Assembly (NCBI GenBank): GCA_963989385.1
Contig: OZ022500.1
Span: forward strand, 112,137,842-112,201,841
Origin: Ctena decussata
Taxonomy: Eukaryota; Mollusca; Bivalvia; Lucinida; Lucinidae
DNA: 64,000 bases
Direction of reading: 5' to 3'
Positions within the stretch are counted from its first letter, which is position 1; each line of letters opens with the position of its first letter. The translations under genes and the position numbers were made by a program. Below are positions 11,322 through 23,041 of the stretch, piece after piece. The notes beneath the pieces are model-generated. The model made no database searches. It saw only the letters and a list, made by a program, of their open reading frames with translations, and had not been told where the DNA came from.

Positions 11322-11540
11322 TTCTCGGGGAGGCATGCCGGTCCAGTGCCCGCACACGCACCCCCTAACACCAGGGATGATTCTCCTGGGGCCGCATGCA
11401 AAGTGTCTCCGCACACGCTACCCCGCTTAATCAGAGGAACACCAGGGAAGATTCTCCCGGGGTCGCATGCAGAGTGTCTCCGCACACACTACCCCGCTAA
11501 ATCAGAGGGGAAGTTCTCGGAGACGCATGCACGTCCATAT
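11322..11540. repeat. GC-rich minisatellite, 3-4 units
   Basis: 'cgcatgcaaagtgtctccgc' (11392) and 'cgcatgcagagtgtctccgc' (11464) are 72 bp apart, with shorter related units near 11330 and 11521. Much more GC-rich than its surroundings. Confidence 0.75.
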
Positions 11541-11698
11541 AGTGCTTGCAAATAAATGTATAGCTGATTATCTGCAACCGTACGCCATGTGCATCAGCTA
11601 TAAAGATGCGATAAAAATTTCAGTATAACTTTTCAACAGCATAAGTTTACAGTGGCATAAGTTTTGGTCTTCCACTTGAGTCCCATCCTGTACATTTT

Positions 11699-11838
11699 GC
11701 AGCAAAATAGTAGCTGGGCCACACAGCGCAGTCGGTAGCGCGTTTGACTCAAGAGCCAGAGCTCACGGATTGGATACCGTGTCTGGCCACATACTTAGGT
11801 AAAACTATAAAAAACATAAAACAAGCAGCAAAATAGTA
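11699..11838 (+). mobile_element. short tRNA-derived SINE with target duplication
   Basis: A ~112-bp insert flanked by the direct repeat gcagcaaaatagta (11699-11712 and 11825-11838). It starts with a tRNA-like module (ggccacacagcgcagtcgg, box-B-like ggattggatacc, closing tctggcca at 11782-11789) and ends in an A-rich tail. The anticodon stem pairs poorly, so it is not an intact tRNA gene. Confidence 0.8.
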
Positions 11839-12159
11839 AAATATTCAAATTTCATACATGGCATAGAGTGGCTGCTGTTCTCAAGTGGTTCAGTAGCTCA
11901 GTATTAAAACAAGTGCCACTATTGTTGTCTTGGAGGGGACAAGACAGGAATGACTGCTCAAACTGTTCAAAATAGCCTTTTCTTTTTGTCAGCCCACCCA
12001 TTTAATATCAAAATAGTTGGAGTTATATATATCATCATTTATTACTGTTAGTTGTTGACACATACTTCATGTTATACATATAGCTTATTATCTTGATACA
12101 GAGCTTTGTCTTGATAATTCTGGGATAATTTTTCATCTTTCTCCGTTTTAAAAAAAAAC

Positions 12160-12361
12160 AGTGCTCCAGATAAGAAGGGGTAACAGGGACAATTCAGGAT
12201 AATTTTCATTATTTTTCAATAAAAGTGTATGTTGTGACCCCTCATTAGAACCGTCTCATCGAGACAGTTCTAATGAGGGGTTGCAACATATGCTTTGATT
12301 GAAAAAAAAAAAGAAATTATCTTTGACTTATCCTCAATACCCCCTCTTATCTGGAGCTTTG
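12160..12361. mobile_element. Fam3 MITE, well preserved
   Basis: 'agtgctccagataagaaggg' to 'cccctcttatctggagctt'; perfect central stem 'cattagaaccgtctc'/'gagacagttctaatg' apart from one base. Confidence 0.9.
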
Positions 12362-12484
12362 AAAAAAAGAGAAACATAATGTTTGGACCCTTCCTTTTAA
12401 CCATGAGATGGTTATTTTGGATATTCACACCTTATGGTTGAATTGAAACTAACTCAGAATTGTTATCTGAGCTCTGTTTATAAA

Positions 12485-12685
12485 TGAGCCATGACACGAC
12501 AAAATCAACAGAGTGGCATGTGTGCCCAGAGTCTTCGCTGTCCTTATGGAGCTAGTTTAGACTCTTAGCTACCCTTCAGGCACACAGGACTGGGTGGATG
12601 CCCAGACTGACAACACAGGAATGTCTGCTCAAACTGTCCGCTGGGCGCACATACCACTTTGTTGGTTTTGTCGTGGCATGGCTCA
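12485..12685. mobile_element. Fam1 foldback MITE
   Basis: 'tgagccatgacacgacaaaa' to 'ttttgtcgtggcatggctca'. About 200 bp. Confidence 0.88.
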
Positions 12686-13329
12686 AATATAATCATTTGA
12701 AATCTTCAGTTTGAAAATATTCAAGATGATGTTATAGGAGGAAGTGTAATTAACCAAAATATCTGGAGAACAGTGCAGACCAAGACCAGACTGGGTCCAC
12801 TTTGTTCAGATCTCAGGACATAAGTTATAAAGATGTTGTATTTTCAAACACATTGTATCCCAAAACACGGCAATTTTGTATCCAAAAGCTTTCAGGAGCA
12901 TTTGAGCTCTTTTAATACATATTTTCTGGAATTTCAGGCCTGTTCAAAGATAGAAATGTTTAAGATGTCCAGATATTTAGGTTAAATTTATGGTATCCTA
13001 AACTGTCTTTTGCTTGCTTGAATGAAGGCATCATATATCACCTGTATTTCTCAGATGTTTGCATATATTTCTGTAGACTCAAGTACAGATAGGTTCCTGT
13101 GAGGTATGTAGCTTTCAGTTTTGCAAAGTACGCTTGGACTTCCATATGAGAAAACTGCCATCTGGGTATATTCAAGACTAGCTTGTACATCTTTGCAATC
13201 TGATCAAAACTTTGTTGTATTTTACTTAATTAAATTAGTGAATGCAAACAACAAGATTCTGATTGGGCTTCAAAGATGTAAAGGTTGGTCTGAGCCTTTG
13301 CTAAATTTGGTGCTGCTTTCCTTTGACAG
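12686..13329. other. no gene recognised
   Basis: A 73-codon ORF at 13121-13342 runs into a Fam1 copy; its translation has no recognisable domain. No structured repeat was seen. Confidence 0.4.
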
Positions 13330-13570
13330 GGCTGTGACATGACAAAACCAGCAAAGTGGCATATGCCCTCAGCAAAGACTCAGATCAGCCTGGGCATCTG
13401 CCCAGTCTGAACAGTCTTGGCTATCCGCATTGAGCTAGCTGAGATGCTTAGCTACCCTTTTAAGTGCACAGAGAAGAGTCTGATCAGACGGGATGAATGT
13501 ACAGGCTGATCTGAGTCTTGGCTGGACATACATGCCACTCTGTTGGTTGGTTTTGTCGTGTTGTGGCTCA
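13330..13570. mobile_element. Fam1 foldback MITE
   Basis: 'ggctgtgacatgacaaaacc' to 'ggttttgtcgtgttgtggct'. Full length. Confidence 0.88.
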
Positions 13571-13659
13571 TTTGTTTGTGTTAGACAATGTATGAAACGT
13601 GGTGTTTTCCGACACCTTAACCTACTAATTTCTGTAATGTACTTTACCAGAGGCTTATG

Positions 13660-14002
13660 ATTATTAAGGGGAATGGATACACTCAGGGAGAGCAACTGTC
13701 AAATTCTTTTTGCCTTCTTTGTCAATGAGGTTCAACTCTTAAAAGAAGGAATTTGCTCCTTTTGGAGCAAATTATTTCCTTTAAGAGTAGGCCCAATGGA
13801 GGTCAACTCTTAAAGGAAAAGAATTTGGCCCAGTGGAGGTCAACTCTTAAAGGAAAAGAATTTGCTCTGGGAATAAATCATTTCCTGTAAGAGTAGACCG
13901 CATTTTGGAAGGACTTTGTCATCCATGAAAGCAAATAGAAAGCCACAAAAGTTGTTTCCCTTTGAAAAAATGGTGGAAAAACATGGCAGTGTACTCATTT
14001 AC
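13660..14002. mobile_element. Fam6 element with duplicated hairpin arm
   Basis: The arm 'ggtcaactcttaaaggaaaa' occurs twice in succession (13801 and 13839), the other arms being 'ttcctttaagagtaggccc' and 'ttcctgtaagagtagac'. Then 'cacaaaagttgtttcccttt' and 'aaaaaatggtggaaaaacatgg'. Confidence 0.75.
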
Positions 14003-14215
14003 CTTAACTCTTTAAGCACCAAAAAGCAGACGACAGAAGTTACGTCTGCAAAAAATAACAAAAATGCCTTGTCCAAGACATTTCATATTGAAATTTCAAA
14101 GACTAGAGGGCAAACAGTGTAGATCTAGATGAGGCGGCTTGTTATGAGCCGCCTCATCAGGATCTACGCTGTTTGCAAATTTTGCTAATTTCGTCACTGG
14201 GGCTTAAAGAGTTAA
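14003..14215 (-). mobile_element. Fam2 MITE (piggyBac-like)
   Basis: Ends 'ttaactctttaagcacc' and 'ggcttaaagagttaa'; TTAA at both ends fits a piggyBac-type target. Central stem 'gatgaggcggctt'/'gagccgcctcatc'. Confidence 0.85.
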
Positions 14216-14257
14216 GTAAGTCTAAGTAAGAATTATTCCCGAATGTGTTTAAATAAT

Positions 14258-14328
14258 GGGATACCTCAAACAATTAATTTTCCATTTGTTCCAAATGAAA
14301 ACTAATGGTTTTAGTTGTCCTAATACTT
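14258..14328. mobile_element. Fam5 mini-hairpin
   Basis: 'atgggatacctcaaac' ... 'gttttagttgtcctaat', centre 'ttccaaat'. Diverged copy. Confidence 0.7.
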
Positions 14329-14953
14329 GAGCATATAAGAGTATACCTGTGACATATACATTTGACTGGGTGGCAAAGAGTGCAGATCATGCTCAGACTG
14401 ATCATGAATGTCAGTAGAGACAAAGAATGCAATTCATAACCATACAACAGACAATATACCTCCCAAAAGACAATTATCCCCATTTCAGTGCACGTTTTCA
14501 GAGTTTCACCTTTCAGGTGTAATATTTTGCATGCAAAGCAAAGGCTTTCAGCAGTGTAATACCAGACATCAATCAATGAGAATCAACATTTTGTAAAGAC
14601 ATCAGGTTTCTGAAAATATTTTCTGTCACAAAATTTTTACATTATCCCATCAGACATTGTGCTATATTATACTTGCAAGTGCATCAAAAATGGGTCTCAT
14701 TACATTGCAAAATGGCTTATTATCAGTAAGGTAATAGAAATTGAAATCTAAAAGAGTTTGATCAAGAGAAGAAAATACATTCAAAAGACGGAACAGGCCA
14801 CACTGAACCATTCTACATAACCACTTATGTATAAACATTTATTATTGGGATAGAAATATCTAAGCAAATAATGTAGATCCAGATTAGACTGCTCATAGTC
14901 TGATTATGCTGAGCAAGTCTGATCAGGCTGCAGCAATTGCCAGTTAGTCAGCA
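14329..14953. other. no gene; Fam7 fragment
   Basis: Fam7-like 'gtagatccagattagactgc' near 14873. Otherwise unclassified. Confidence 0.4.
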
Positions 14954-15150
14954 ATTTTATATACAGTCAACACTAGGTATCTGTAAGTCAAAGTTCATCC
15001 CAGACTACATATATCTGAAAGTAAATTCTCATTGAGGTTTCAAAGGAGTTAAAATGTAAATAAAAATGGGAAATTTGTCCAAACTTTATTCTTTGATTTA
15101 AAGGATACTTCAATATATCAGTGTCTGAGGTATCAAGAGTTAACTGTACA
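14954..15150. mobile_element. J element (pogo-like MITE), diverged
   Basis: Ends 'tacagtcaacactaggtatc' and 'tcaagagttaactgta'. Compare the better copies at 46439 and 60220. Confidence 0.65.
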
Positions 15151-15192
15151 GCACTATATAAGAGATGCATGATACTGAATAATCATCCTTCT

Positions 15193-15403
15193 TAGCTCTT
15201 TAAGCCCCAGTGACGCATTTAGCAAAATTTGCAAACAGCGTAGATCCTGATGAGGCAGCTCATAATGAGCTGCCTCATCTAGATCTACACTGTTTGCCGT
15301 GTAGTCTTTGAATTCTCAATATCAAATGCCTTTGATAAGGCATTGTTTTAATTTTTGCAGACGTAAATTTTGTCGTCTGCTTTTTGGTGCTTAAAGAGTT
15401 AGA
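15193..15403 (+). mobile_element. Fam2 MITE
   Basis: 'tagctctttaagccccag' to 'tttttggtgcttaaagagtt'; central stem 'gatgaggcagctcat'/'atgagctgcctcatc'. Confidence 0.85.
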
Positions 15404-15969
15404 ACGTAGTTTAACAATTTAGGTTTGATACCCAGTGGATTGTTTTGTCAAAACGATTCAGTGATTTCAAACTCGACTTATGGACTGCTGTGAATATACA
15501 TGTAGCTGATTGGGGGAGGAAATAATTATTTCTTCAGAACACTTGTTATACAGGAGCCGAGGATAATTTCTTGATGTCGTGTCATAAGATTCTTCCATGT
15601 TCACCGGTGTGTCTGTCCCTCTGGGACTGTTTTGTCAAATATAGTGTAATTACCTGAATATTTGGATAGCAGTTTGTAAGGAAACAATATAAACCCAGAT
15701 CATATTGCTACTACAGAAGCAGTCTGATCAGGGTCTGCACTGTTGGCTTACAAGAATTTTTTTAAGACATTATGTATTAAAACAAGCTTGTTCAGAATTG
15801 AGTATGGCTAAGGTAGTTAGTGGAAGTGTCCCAATACTGCAGGTTCTGTAATTCATAATCTAATTATGCTACTTGGTGTAGGAGAATTATGCTGATTGCC
15901 GTAAATGCACTTGATATTGGTACACCTTTCTATAATTTATTGTCCAAAATTTTATCAAATTGATTTTAT
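15404..15969. other. no gene; Fam7 fragment
   Basis: 'agcagtctgatcagggtc' near 15717 is a Fam7 arm. Nothing else recognised. Confidence 0.4.
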
Positions 15970-16150
15970 TACCATAGGGGTGGCATTTTCCCCCTCAAAA
16001 GTAGCCTCAAATATGTAAATCAGTTGTATTAATTCTGCTTTAAGATGGGTTTCCCCCCTCCAAAACAGTCCCAACAAAACTAGAGCCATCTTATAAGACA
16101 GATTTTTTGGGGTTCAACAGTTGGATGGGAAAACCATTCTTAAAACTGAA
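15970..16150. mobile_element. I element, diverged
   Basis: 'cctccaaaacagtccca' and 'tagagccatcttataagaca' followed by the inverse 'ttttttggggttcaac'. Better copies at 33800 and 51290. Confidence 0.6.
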
Positions 16151-17024
16151 GAAACACGGTAACAAGCATTTTGTGAAAATAATGGATTGATAGACTTGCT
16201 AAATTATGATACCTAGACCAGACTCACAAGGCAATTTGACTGCACTGTTTGCTAAGAAACCTCTGTCCCGATATCTAGGGCAGTTACATTAGAAATAGTC
16301 TGAAATAGATAGCGTTAATTTGCTCAACTAAAATCATGTTGTATATTAATAACCTTGTGTTGATCATTAATTCTGATTAAAAAATTTCAAATTGCAGCAC
16401 ATGCAGCTAAGGGTTTTCCTGTGTATGCTTACTCGCCTGTCACATGTTTCAGAGTAATAAATTTGCAGTGTGCTATGAGATAAAGGACCTTGATGCATTT
16501 AGTTACAACTTTTACAAAAAAAAAGAGACAACTTTATAAGAACCACTAATGTTTCCCTTTCTACAAAGAGGACTTTTCATCCAAGAGTGCAGACCAGTTT
16601 GAGGGCCCTTGGAGGTGTGTGTTTAAAAAGTTATACAGTAGAAAAGTAGCTTTGATATTTCTGTCTTCCTCCTTGTCAGACAAGAATATTAATTTAAACT
16701 GCTTTATGTTTCTTTAGGCTAAAGATGTACAATGTATGTCATAGCATTTTGATTTATGTCAGTTCATGTTTTTACTGTTTTGACCTATTTAATAGGGCTC
16801 ATGTATCATGAACTCTGAAACTGTGTGTCTGTGTTGTACAAAAAGGTGCTTTATGGCATGTTTAGCGGTGAGGACTCAGATCGTCCTGCACATGTGAGCA
16901 GTCTGATCTGTCATCCTTGTTCAGGACAGCAGATACACTGAGTCTTCACTGTTTGTTTTTCTTATTATGGCACAGCTGTCATAGCCATGTTAAGGCAAAT
17001 GGGTACTAACCTAGTGTGCTTAAG
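16151..17024. other. no gene; Fam7 fragment
   Basis: A Fam7-like palindrome (agactcagatcgtcct... ctgagtcttcact) lies at about 16870-16955. The rest is unclassified. Confidence 0.4.
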
Positions 17025-17099
17025 TATTGGGACACCTAAAATAATAAATTTTCCATTTGTCCCAAATGGAAATTTCATTATTTTTAGGTGTCCCAGTAT
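17025..17099. mobile_element. Fam5 mini-hairpin, near-perfect
   Basis: 'attgggacacctaaaataat' ... 'attatttttaggtgtcccag', centre 'tttgtcccaaa'. Confidence 0.9.
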
Positions 17100-17104
17100 A
17101 TATA

Positions 17105-17345
17105 CAAATTATGGTATTTTCAGGGTAGGTAACTCTGCCATTTGCATTTTTCCTTCCTGAACCTACCTAATTGGAGTCAACTCTTAATGAAAAGAATTTG
17201 CTCTATGAGGAGCAAATTCATTTCTTTAAGAGCAGAGTCCCTTGTAGAAGGGCTTCATCCACCAGGAAAGCAAACAGAAAGTCACGAAAGTTATCTTTCT
17301 TGGTAAAAATGGCAAAGAAAAACCTGGTACCCATTCTCCTTAAAA
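17105..17345. mobile_element. Fam6 element
   Basis: 'gtaactctgccatttgc', hairpin 'actcttaatgaaaag'/'atttctttaagag' around 'gaggagcaaattc', then 'gtcacgaaagttatc' and 'aaaaatggcaaagaaaaac'. Confidence 0.75.
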
Positions 17346-17536
17346 TTGAGAAAGAGTATGTTATTATTTTATAACAGAATTATGTGTTACATTATATTAT
17401 GGTTCATAATATTACATTGCTGTAACAGTTTCATGTTTATGAATATAACCAGAAATTATTCTGATGTAAAAATATATTAAACTTGTTAAACAATCACATG
17501 TCAAGGTATGCGACTGAATGGGAAACTTCATTTATT

Positions 17537-20427
17537 AGCTCACCAGAGCCGAAGGCTCCGGGGGAGCTTATAGGATAGGCAGTTGTCCGTCGTCGTCGGC
17601 GTCTGTCGTATGTCGTCTGTCGTATGTCGTCGTCGTCGTCCCGTCAACACTTTTAAACAACATCTCCTCTGAAGCCACTGGGCCGATTGGGCCCAAATTT
17701 CATCTGTAGCATCCTTTGGCTGGGGGATTGAAAGTTTGTGTTTTTTATGAAAATCTGCCCTTTAGTTTGGTTGCTATGGCAACTTAGAGTTCCCATAGAC
17801 TTATAATGGGGAAAATTGAAAAATGGCATTTTCTGCCTAGCCATTGCAGAAATGTTGACAGAACTTTTATAGAAATGTTTCCTGAGAAGTCTTCTATCAG
17901 CTGTATGTTTTTTTGGCCCACTGCCCTTTTATTGGTTGCCATGGAAACCAAAATGCAATCAAAAAGTAAAAAAAAATACTTAAAAATCATCTCCTCTGAA
18001 ACCACTGGGCCGATAAAGCCCAGCTGTCATCTGTAGTATCCTCAGGCTGGGAGATTGAAAGTTTGTGTTTTTTATGAAAATCTGCCCTTTAGTTTGGTTG
18101 CTATGGCAACTTAAAGTTCCCATAGACTCATAATGGGGAAAATTGAAAAATAGCATTTACTGCCAAGCTATTGCAGATATGCTTACAAGACTTTTATAGA
18201 AATGTTCCTTGAGAAGTCTTCTGTTAGCGTTGATGTTTTTGGGCCCACTGCTCGTTTTATTGGTTGCCATGGAAACGAAAATTCAAAAATAATGGAAAAA
18301 AAATAATTACAAAATTATCTCTGCAGAAGCCACTGGACCGATAAGGTCCAGATTTCATCTGTAGTATCCTTAGGCTGGGGGATTGAAAGTTTGTGTTTTT
18401 TATGAAAATCTGCCCTATAGTTTGGTTGCTATGGCAACTTAGAGTTGCATTGACTTATAATGGGGAAAATTGAAAAATCGCATTTACTGCTAAGCCATTG
18501 CAGATATGTTGACAAAACTTTTATACAAATGTTTCTTGAGAAGTCTTCTATCAGCTAAAAGTTTTTGGTACACTTCACTTTTTATACGCCCGTTTTGAAA
18601 AAACGGACGTATTAAGGCATGGCGCTGTCCGTCCGTCCGTCCGTCCGTTTGTCCGTCTGTCCATCCGTCTGTCCGTCCGTCCGTAAACATTCTTGTGCGC
18701 GCCATAACTCAGTAACCGTTTGGGATATCTTCATGAAATTTTGTAGGCATATGTATCAGGTAGGGGGAACGTGTCGCGTACAAGAATGGTTGCTCCCCCT
18801 TCTTTGGTTTCAAAGTTATGCCCCTTTGATTGTTTTTTACCCTACAGGTCTTGTGCGCGCCAGAACTAGATAACTGTTTAGAATATCTTCATGAAACTTC
18901 ATAGCAATGTGTATGAAGTCCCAACGATGTGTCGCGTACAACAATGGTTGCTCTCCCTTTCTTCCTTCCCGAGTTACATCCCTTTTATTAGTTCTTTTCG
19001 GATATTTTTTGTGTATACTTATGTTGTGCATACATTAACTTAGTAACTGTTTGGAATATCATGATAAAACTTTATAGCAATGTGCATGATCAGAAGATAA
19101 TATGTCGCATATAAGAATGGTTGCTCCCCCTTTCTTAGTTTCCAAGTTATGCCCCTTTGATTGTTTTTTTTCCCTGCAGGTCTTGTGCGCGCCATTATAA
19201 CTAGATAACTGTTTGGGATATCTTCATGAAACTTCATAGCAATGTGTATGAAGTCCCAATGATGTGTCACATACAACAGTGGTTGCTCTCCCCTTCTTCG
19301 TATCTGAGTTACATCCCTTTTATTAGTTCTTTTAAGCTGTTTTTGTGTATACTTGTGTTGTGCATACATAAACTAAGTAACCGTTTGGAATATCATGATG
19401 AAACTTTATAGCAATGTGCATGATCACAAGATGATGTGTCACATATAAGAATTATTGCTCCTCCTTTCTTAATTTTGGAGTAACCTCCCTTTGATCATTA
19501 TTTTTAGGCATTTCCATTCACTCCATATCTCCTTAACCCTTTGAAATATTAGAATGAAACTTTGTAGGAATGTGTGTAATAATGGAGCAATGAATCCTGA
19601 GCAAGAACCAGGACTCTGGCTTGTTTACTGGATTATCTGCCCATGCATAAATTTCCTGTTTACTCTGTAACTCCTTAACCGTTTAGAATATTTTAACACA
19701 ACTTTATCAAGATGTGTATATTGTAAAGGGAATGTATTAGAACCAAGAATGGTATATCTAGTATATTTAGTATATGAATTATCTCCCTTGTTTGACTTTG
19801 GCATTACTTAACTTACGAGCCACTTCACCTTGGAAGCTGATTTTTGGTATACTAATAGTATTTGATGTGTTAAATATTTAAATAATGTTGCCGTCATTAA
19901 TTAAAGTGTGGTTTCCCCTGTTTGTCTGCCTGTCTGTCCTTTTGTAAACAGTCTTGTTCATTCTATAATTCCTTTATGACATTAAAACGGGCGTATTATG
20001 CGCCGCTTGCGAAGCCCGTGTTATCATTGGTTGTCATGGAAGCCATAAAGCAAAAGAAGGAAAAAAATCCCTTAAAAAATGATCCCTTCTGAAGCCACTA
20101 GGCCAATTGGGGTGATTTTATCTTTAGTATCCTTGGGCTGGAGAACTGAAAATATGTGTTTTTCTTTTATGAGAATCAGCTCTTTCGTTTGGTTGCTATG
20201 GCAAATTAGAGTTGCATTGACTTACAATGGGGAAAATTAAAAAAATGGCATTTACTGCAATCAAAATATGGAAAACAGTTATATATTTTGTTATCAACTC
20301 AACAGACTGTCAGACTGAGACTTTGTAGTAGTATATTTTGTATTAGCCTGTACAAATGTGACCGCAGTTTTGAAAGCAATTTTGAGCTAGAGATCTGGTG
20401 AGCTTTGTGGCCCGTGGGCCTCTTGTT
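17537..20427 (+). mobile_element. pearl/Helitron-like element A1 (interrupted by C)
   Basis: Head hairpin 'agagccgaaggctccgggg' and 'gagct', then a cgtcgtc simple repeat (17588-17642), then ~325-bp tandem units marked by 'ccactgggccgat' at about 17675, 18002 and 18331. The tail is 'gagctagagatctggtgagc' plus hairpin 'ggcccgtgggcc' and 'tcttgtt'. The final unit is split by element C. Non-autonomous; no transposase. The 3' hairpin is what suggests a rolling-circle (Helitron/Helentron) origin; that is inference. Confidence 0.8.
18583..20022 (+). mobile_element. pearl-like element C, nested in A1
   Basis: Opens 'atacgcccgttttgaaaaa', then (gtcc)n at 18627-18683, then four to five monomers of ~157-175 bp alternating between 'cttgtgcgcgcc' and 'gtgttgtgcatac' types (an ~330-bp dimer), each with 'gtaactgtttgg', 'atgaaacttcatagc' and 'gagttacatcccttt'. 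Closes 'ttaaaacgggcgtatt', 'gcgccgcttgcgaagcccg'. Removing C rejoins A1 sequence exactly: 'cactttt|atcattggttg' against A1's usual 'ctgctcctttt|attggttg'. Confidence 0.82.
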
Positions 20428-20660
20428 AAAACTCTTGTTTAGTCTGCATTTGCAGCTATTTGCAGCTGTAAAGCTGCATTTTCAAGTATACCATATTTAT
20501 CTTGGGTATTTGGATAGAAATAATCACAGCTTTTGTGCTACAGTATGATAAAACTGTTTCAGGTATGGAGTACATGTACTCGTAGTATTAGAACAAAGAT
20601 GCCTTTACAAATGATGTAAACCCAGATCCAAGGGCTCAGATCGGAGGAGTATATTGAACA
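20428..20660. other. no feature recognised
   Basis: Unclassified AT-rich DNA. Confidence 0.4.
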
Positions 20661-20785
20661 TGTCTCTGGGATAATTTCTAAATTTCTATTAATCCTTTAT
20701 AAAAGCATATGTTATGACCCCTCATTAGAATCTCCTAGCCAAGAGGGTTCTAATGAGTAGTTACAACGTAGGTTTTATGTTTGCC
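20661..20785. mobile_element. Fam3 MITE, degenerate fragment
   Basis: 'gttatgacccctcattagaa' and 'gggttctaatgagtagttac' preserve the centre; the outer ends are lost. Confidence 0.65.
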
Positions 20786-20965
20786 CAGATAGATTGTGTT
20801 TTGTTTGTTTTTGTTTTTTGAGGGGGGAGGGGGGGGGGGGGCTGCAGTGTTTGTCATTCTGTCAGTGCACTCTCCTTATGAGCATTATAAATAGTCAAGG
20901 ATTTTCTATATAGATGACTGCAGGAATTGCAGTAGTACATGTGCAGTATCAGTGGCCAAATCAGA

Positions 20966-21330
20966 CATCTTACTACCATATAAATCCTAATAAACGCCCG
21001 AGGCGTTGCATTTTGCATAAGTGGGGGGGGGGGGGGGGGCATTAGTTTGGGCCTAAAATGAAGTAAATCACCACTGCCAAATTACCTCTATTAAGCAGTA
21101 TAAAGGGGATGGGTATACTTTCAGAGGAAGCAACTCTCCTATTTTTGCCTCCCCTCTCAGTAGGGGTCAACTCTTAAAGGAAAGAATTCTTTTCTTTAAG
21201 GGTAGACCCCATTTCAACAAGCTACCTTACAGGAATTCATGTAAGTTGATATTACAATATTTTTGGGAAAGGGACAGGGGGCATTTATTAGAGCAGGGGC
21301 GTTTATTGGGATTAATATGGTATTCTACAC
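20966..21330. mobile_element. G element (carrying Fam6 core)
   Basis: Inverted ends 'taaatcctaataaacgccc' and 'gggcgtttattgggattaa'. Inside: an 18-G run (21023-21040), 'ccactgccaaattacctct', then the Fam6 hairpin. Copies at 36277 and 39896 share this plan, so Fam6 may be the core of G. Confidence 0.75.
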
Positions 21331-21476
21331 AGTTGACTGCAGGATTCGCAGTAACATGTGCAGTATCAGTGACTAAATCAGACAACTTGCTTTATAGTAG
21401 TTGCAGTGTTATAAATGGTCAGATCAGGAATTGCATATTGTTTACCTTTACTTATTGAAGTTGCTGCAACTGTAGA

Positions 21477-21722
21477 CCAGGGCCCAGTTTTTCAAAGCAT
21501 TGTTAGCCTACAAGCTTGTTAATGGGGCTGACTCATTAAGTGTTTTATTACTTTATAACCAAATACACTGATATTATTTGTTGAAAAAATGTGAGAAGCT
21601 TTTGCAGTGCAAAAGCTGCTCACATTTTTCCAACAAAAATGTTGGCATATTTGAGATATGAACGTTTGAAATTTTAACGAAACAACTAACAATGTTGTTA
21701 CTTTTGAACAACAGGCCCCAGC
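21477..21722. mobile_element. Fam4 MITE
   Basis: 'agggcccagtttttcaaagc' to 'cttttgaacaacaggccc'; hairpin 'gagaagcttttgcagtg'/'caaaagctgctcacat'. Confidence 0.8.
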
Positions 21723-21780
21723 AGTTTAAATGGTGGCCATTACCTATTTAAACATGTTGTAGCTGTTTTACCTTTTATGT

Positions 21781-22982
21781 AAGGGACCGACCATTTGATA
21801 TTCTGGGGGGGGCCTGGTATTCTTGATGGAGACACGACATTTTATTTCACTGGCCTCTGGAAACAATTTCTTTTTTTTTCACCTTGTGGGAGCTAATTTA
21901 TTTTTTTTACAAACTAACTCAAACAGGTTATTTTTTTTTTTTATTTTATAGCTGAACTATCAGATCCTTGTTTACTTGACCTTAATATCCTTTTATTTTA
22001 CCCACATCAGTATTTTTTACCCCTTTTTTTCTCACAAAAAGAACATGGTGCTGTCTTTAAACAGGCCAAGGGCATGGCTTAGCTTGCTTTTGCAAACCAG
22101 TGCCTGGAGCATGTTACTCTTTTCATCTAAGGTACAGATACAGACATCCCTGTATGAGTTTGGCAAAAAATTAGGCTTTAAATAAGGGACCTTTTTGCCA
22201 AAATTTAGGGCTATTTTGGCAAAGTGTTAGGGCTAACATTAGTAATTTAGGTTTTTTTTCTATCCCAATATATGCCCAAACATGCTTTATTCGTATTCTA
22301 GAAAGTTTGATAAATACTTACATGATAGAGTCACATTACTTACATGATAGAGTCACATTATACATGTACATGAATGGCAATTAATAAAATGGCCGAAAGT
22401 TATATGCTAAGAAGTTAACAAAGGGGGGTCTGGGGGGCGTTGCCCCCCAGAAGCTAAAGCAATTTCCCAATTTCAATGGCAATTTTAAGACTGGAAACAA
22501 TAGAGAAAAACTAGGAATGATGATAAAAATAAGGGTTTTTATATTAGGACTTTTGCCTTTTAGAGTGTTTATTTTGCCATAATGGTTTTGTCTCCCATAA
22601 GCTAGTGACTCTTTTGCAATTCAGTTTTAGTGGAAACATTTACTTAGTAATGTGGCAGGTCAATAATACATGTATGTGAATGTTGTATAGGATGTTTTTG
22701 TAAATGTATGCACATGGGGGGGCCCACTGGTGTAAACCAATTATAGATAATATTAAAATGGGGGTCTGGGGACGCAGCCCCCAGAAGCCAGAGACATTAT
22801 AAAAACTCAATTCCAATGGAATTATCTGCAGACTATATTTTTTTTTTTGAAATTTTGGGTGGAGACAGGTTATTTTTTTCTCTTACTTTTGAGGCCAGAT
22901 TATTTTTTTTAACCCCCTTATGAGACAGGTTATTTTTTTCTTGCATATCCAAAGACAGGGAATTTTTTTGATAAATATACCA

Positions 22983-23041
<59 letters not shown>

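Noticed and set aside
11717..11789. Functional tRNA gene
   Set aside because: Box A and B are visible, but the anticodon stem does not pair and the unit lies between target duplications with an A-rich tail, so it is a SINE.
17588..18683. cgtcgtc and gtccgtc runs as independent microsatellites
   Set aside because: They occur at the same place after each element head, so they are parts of the elements.
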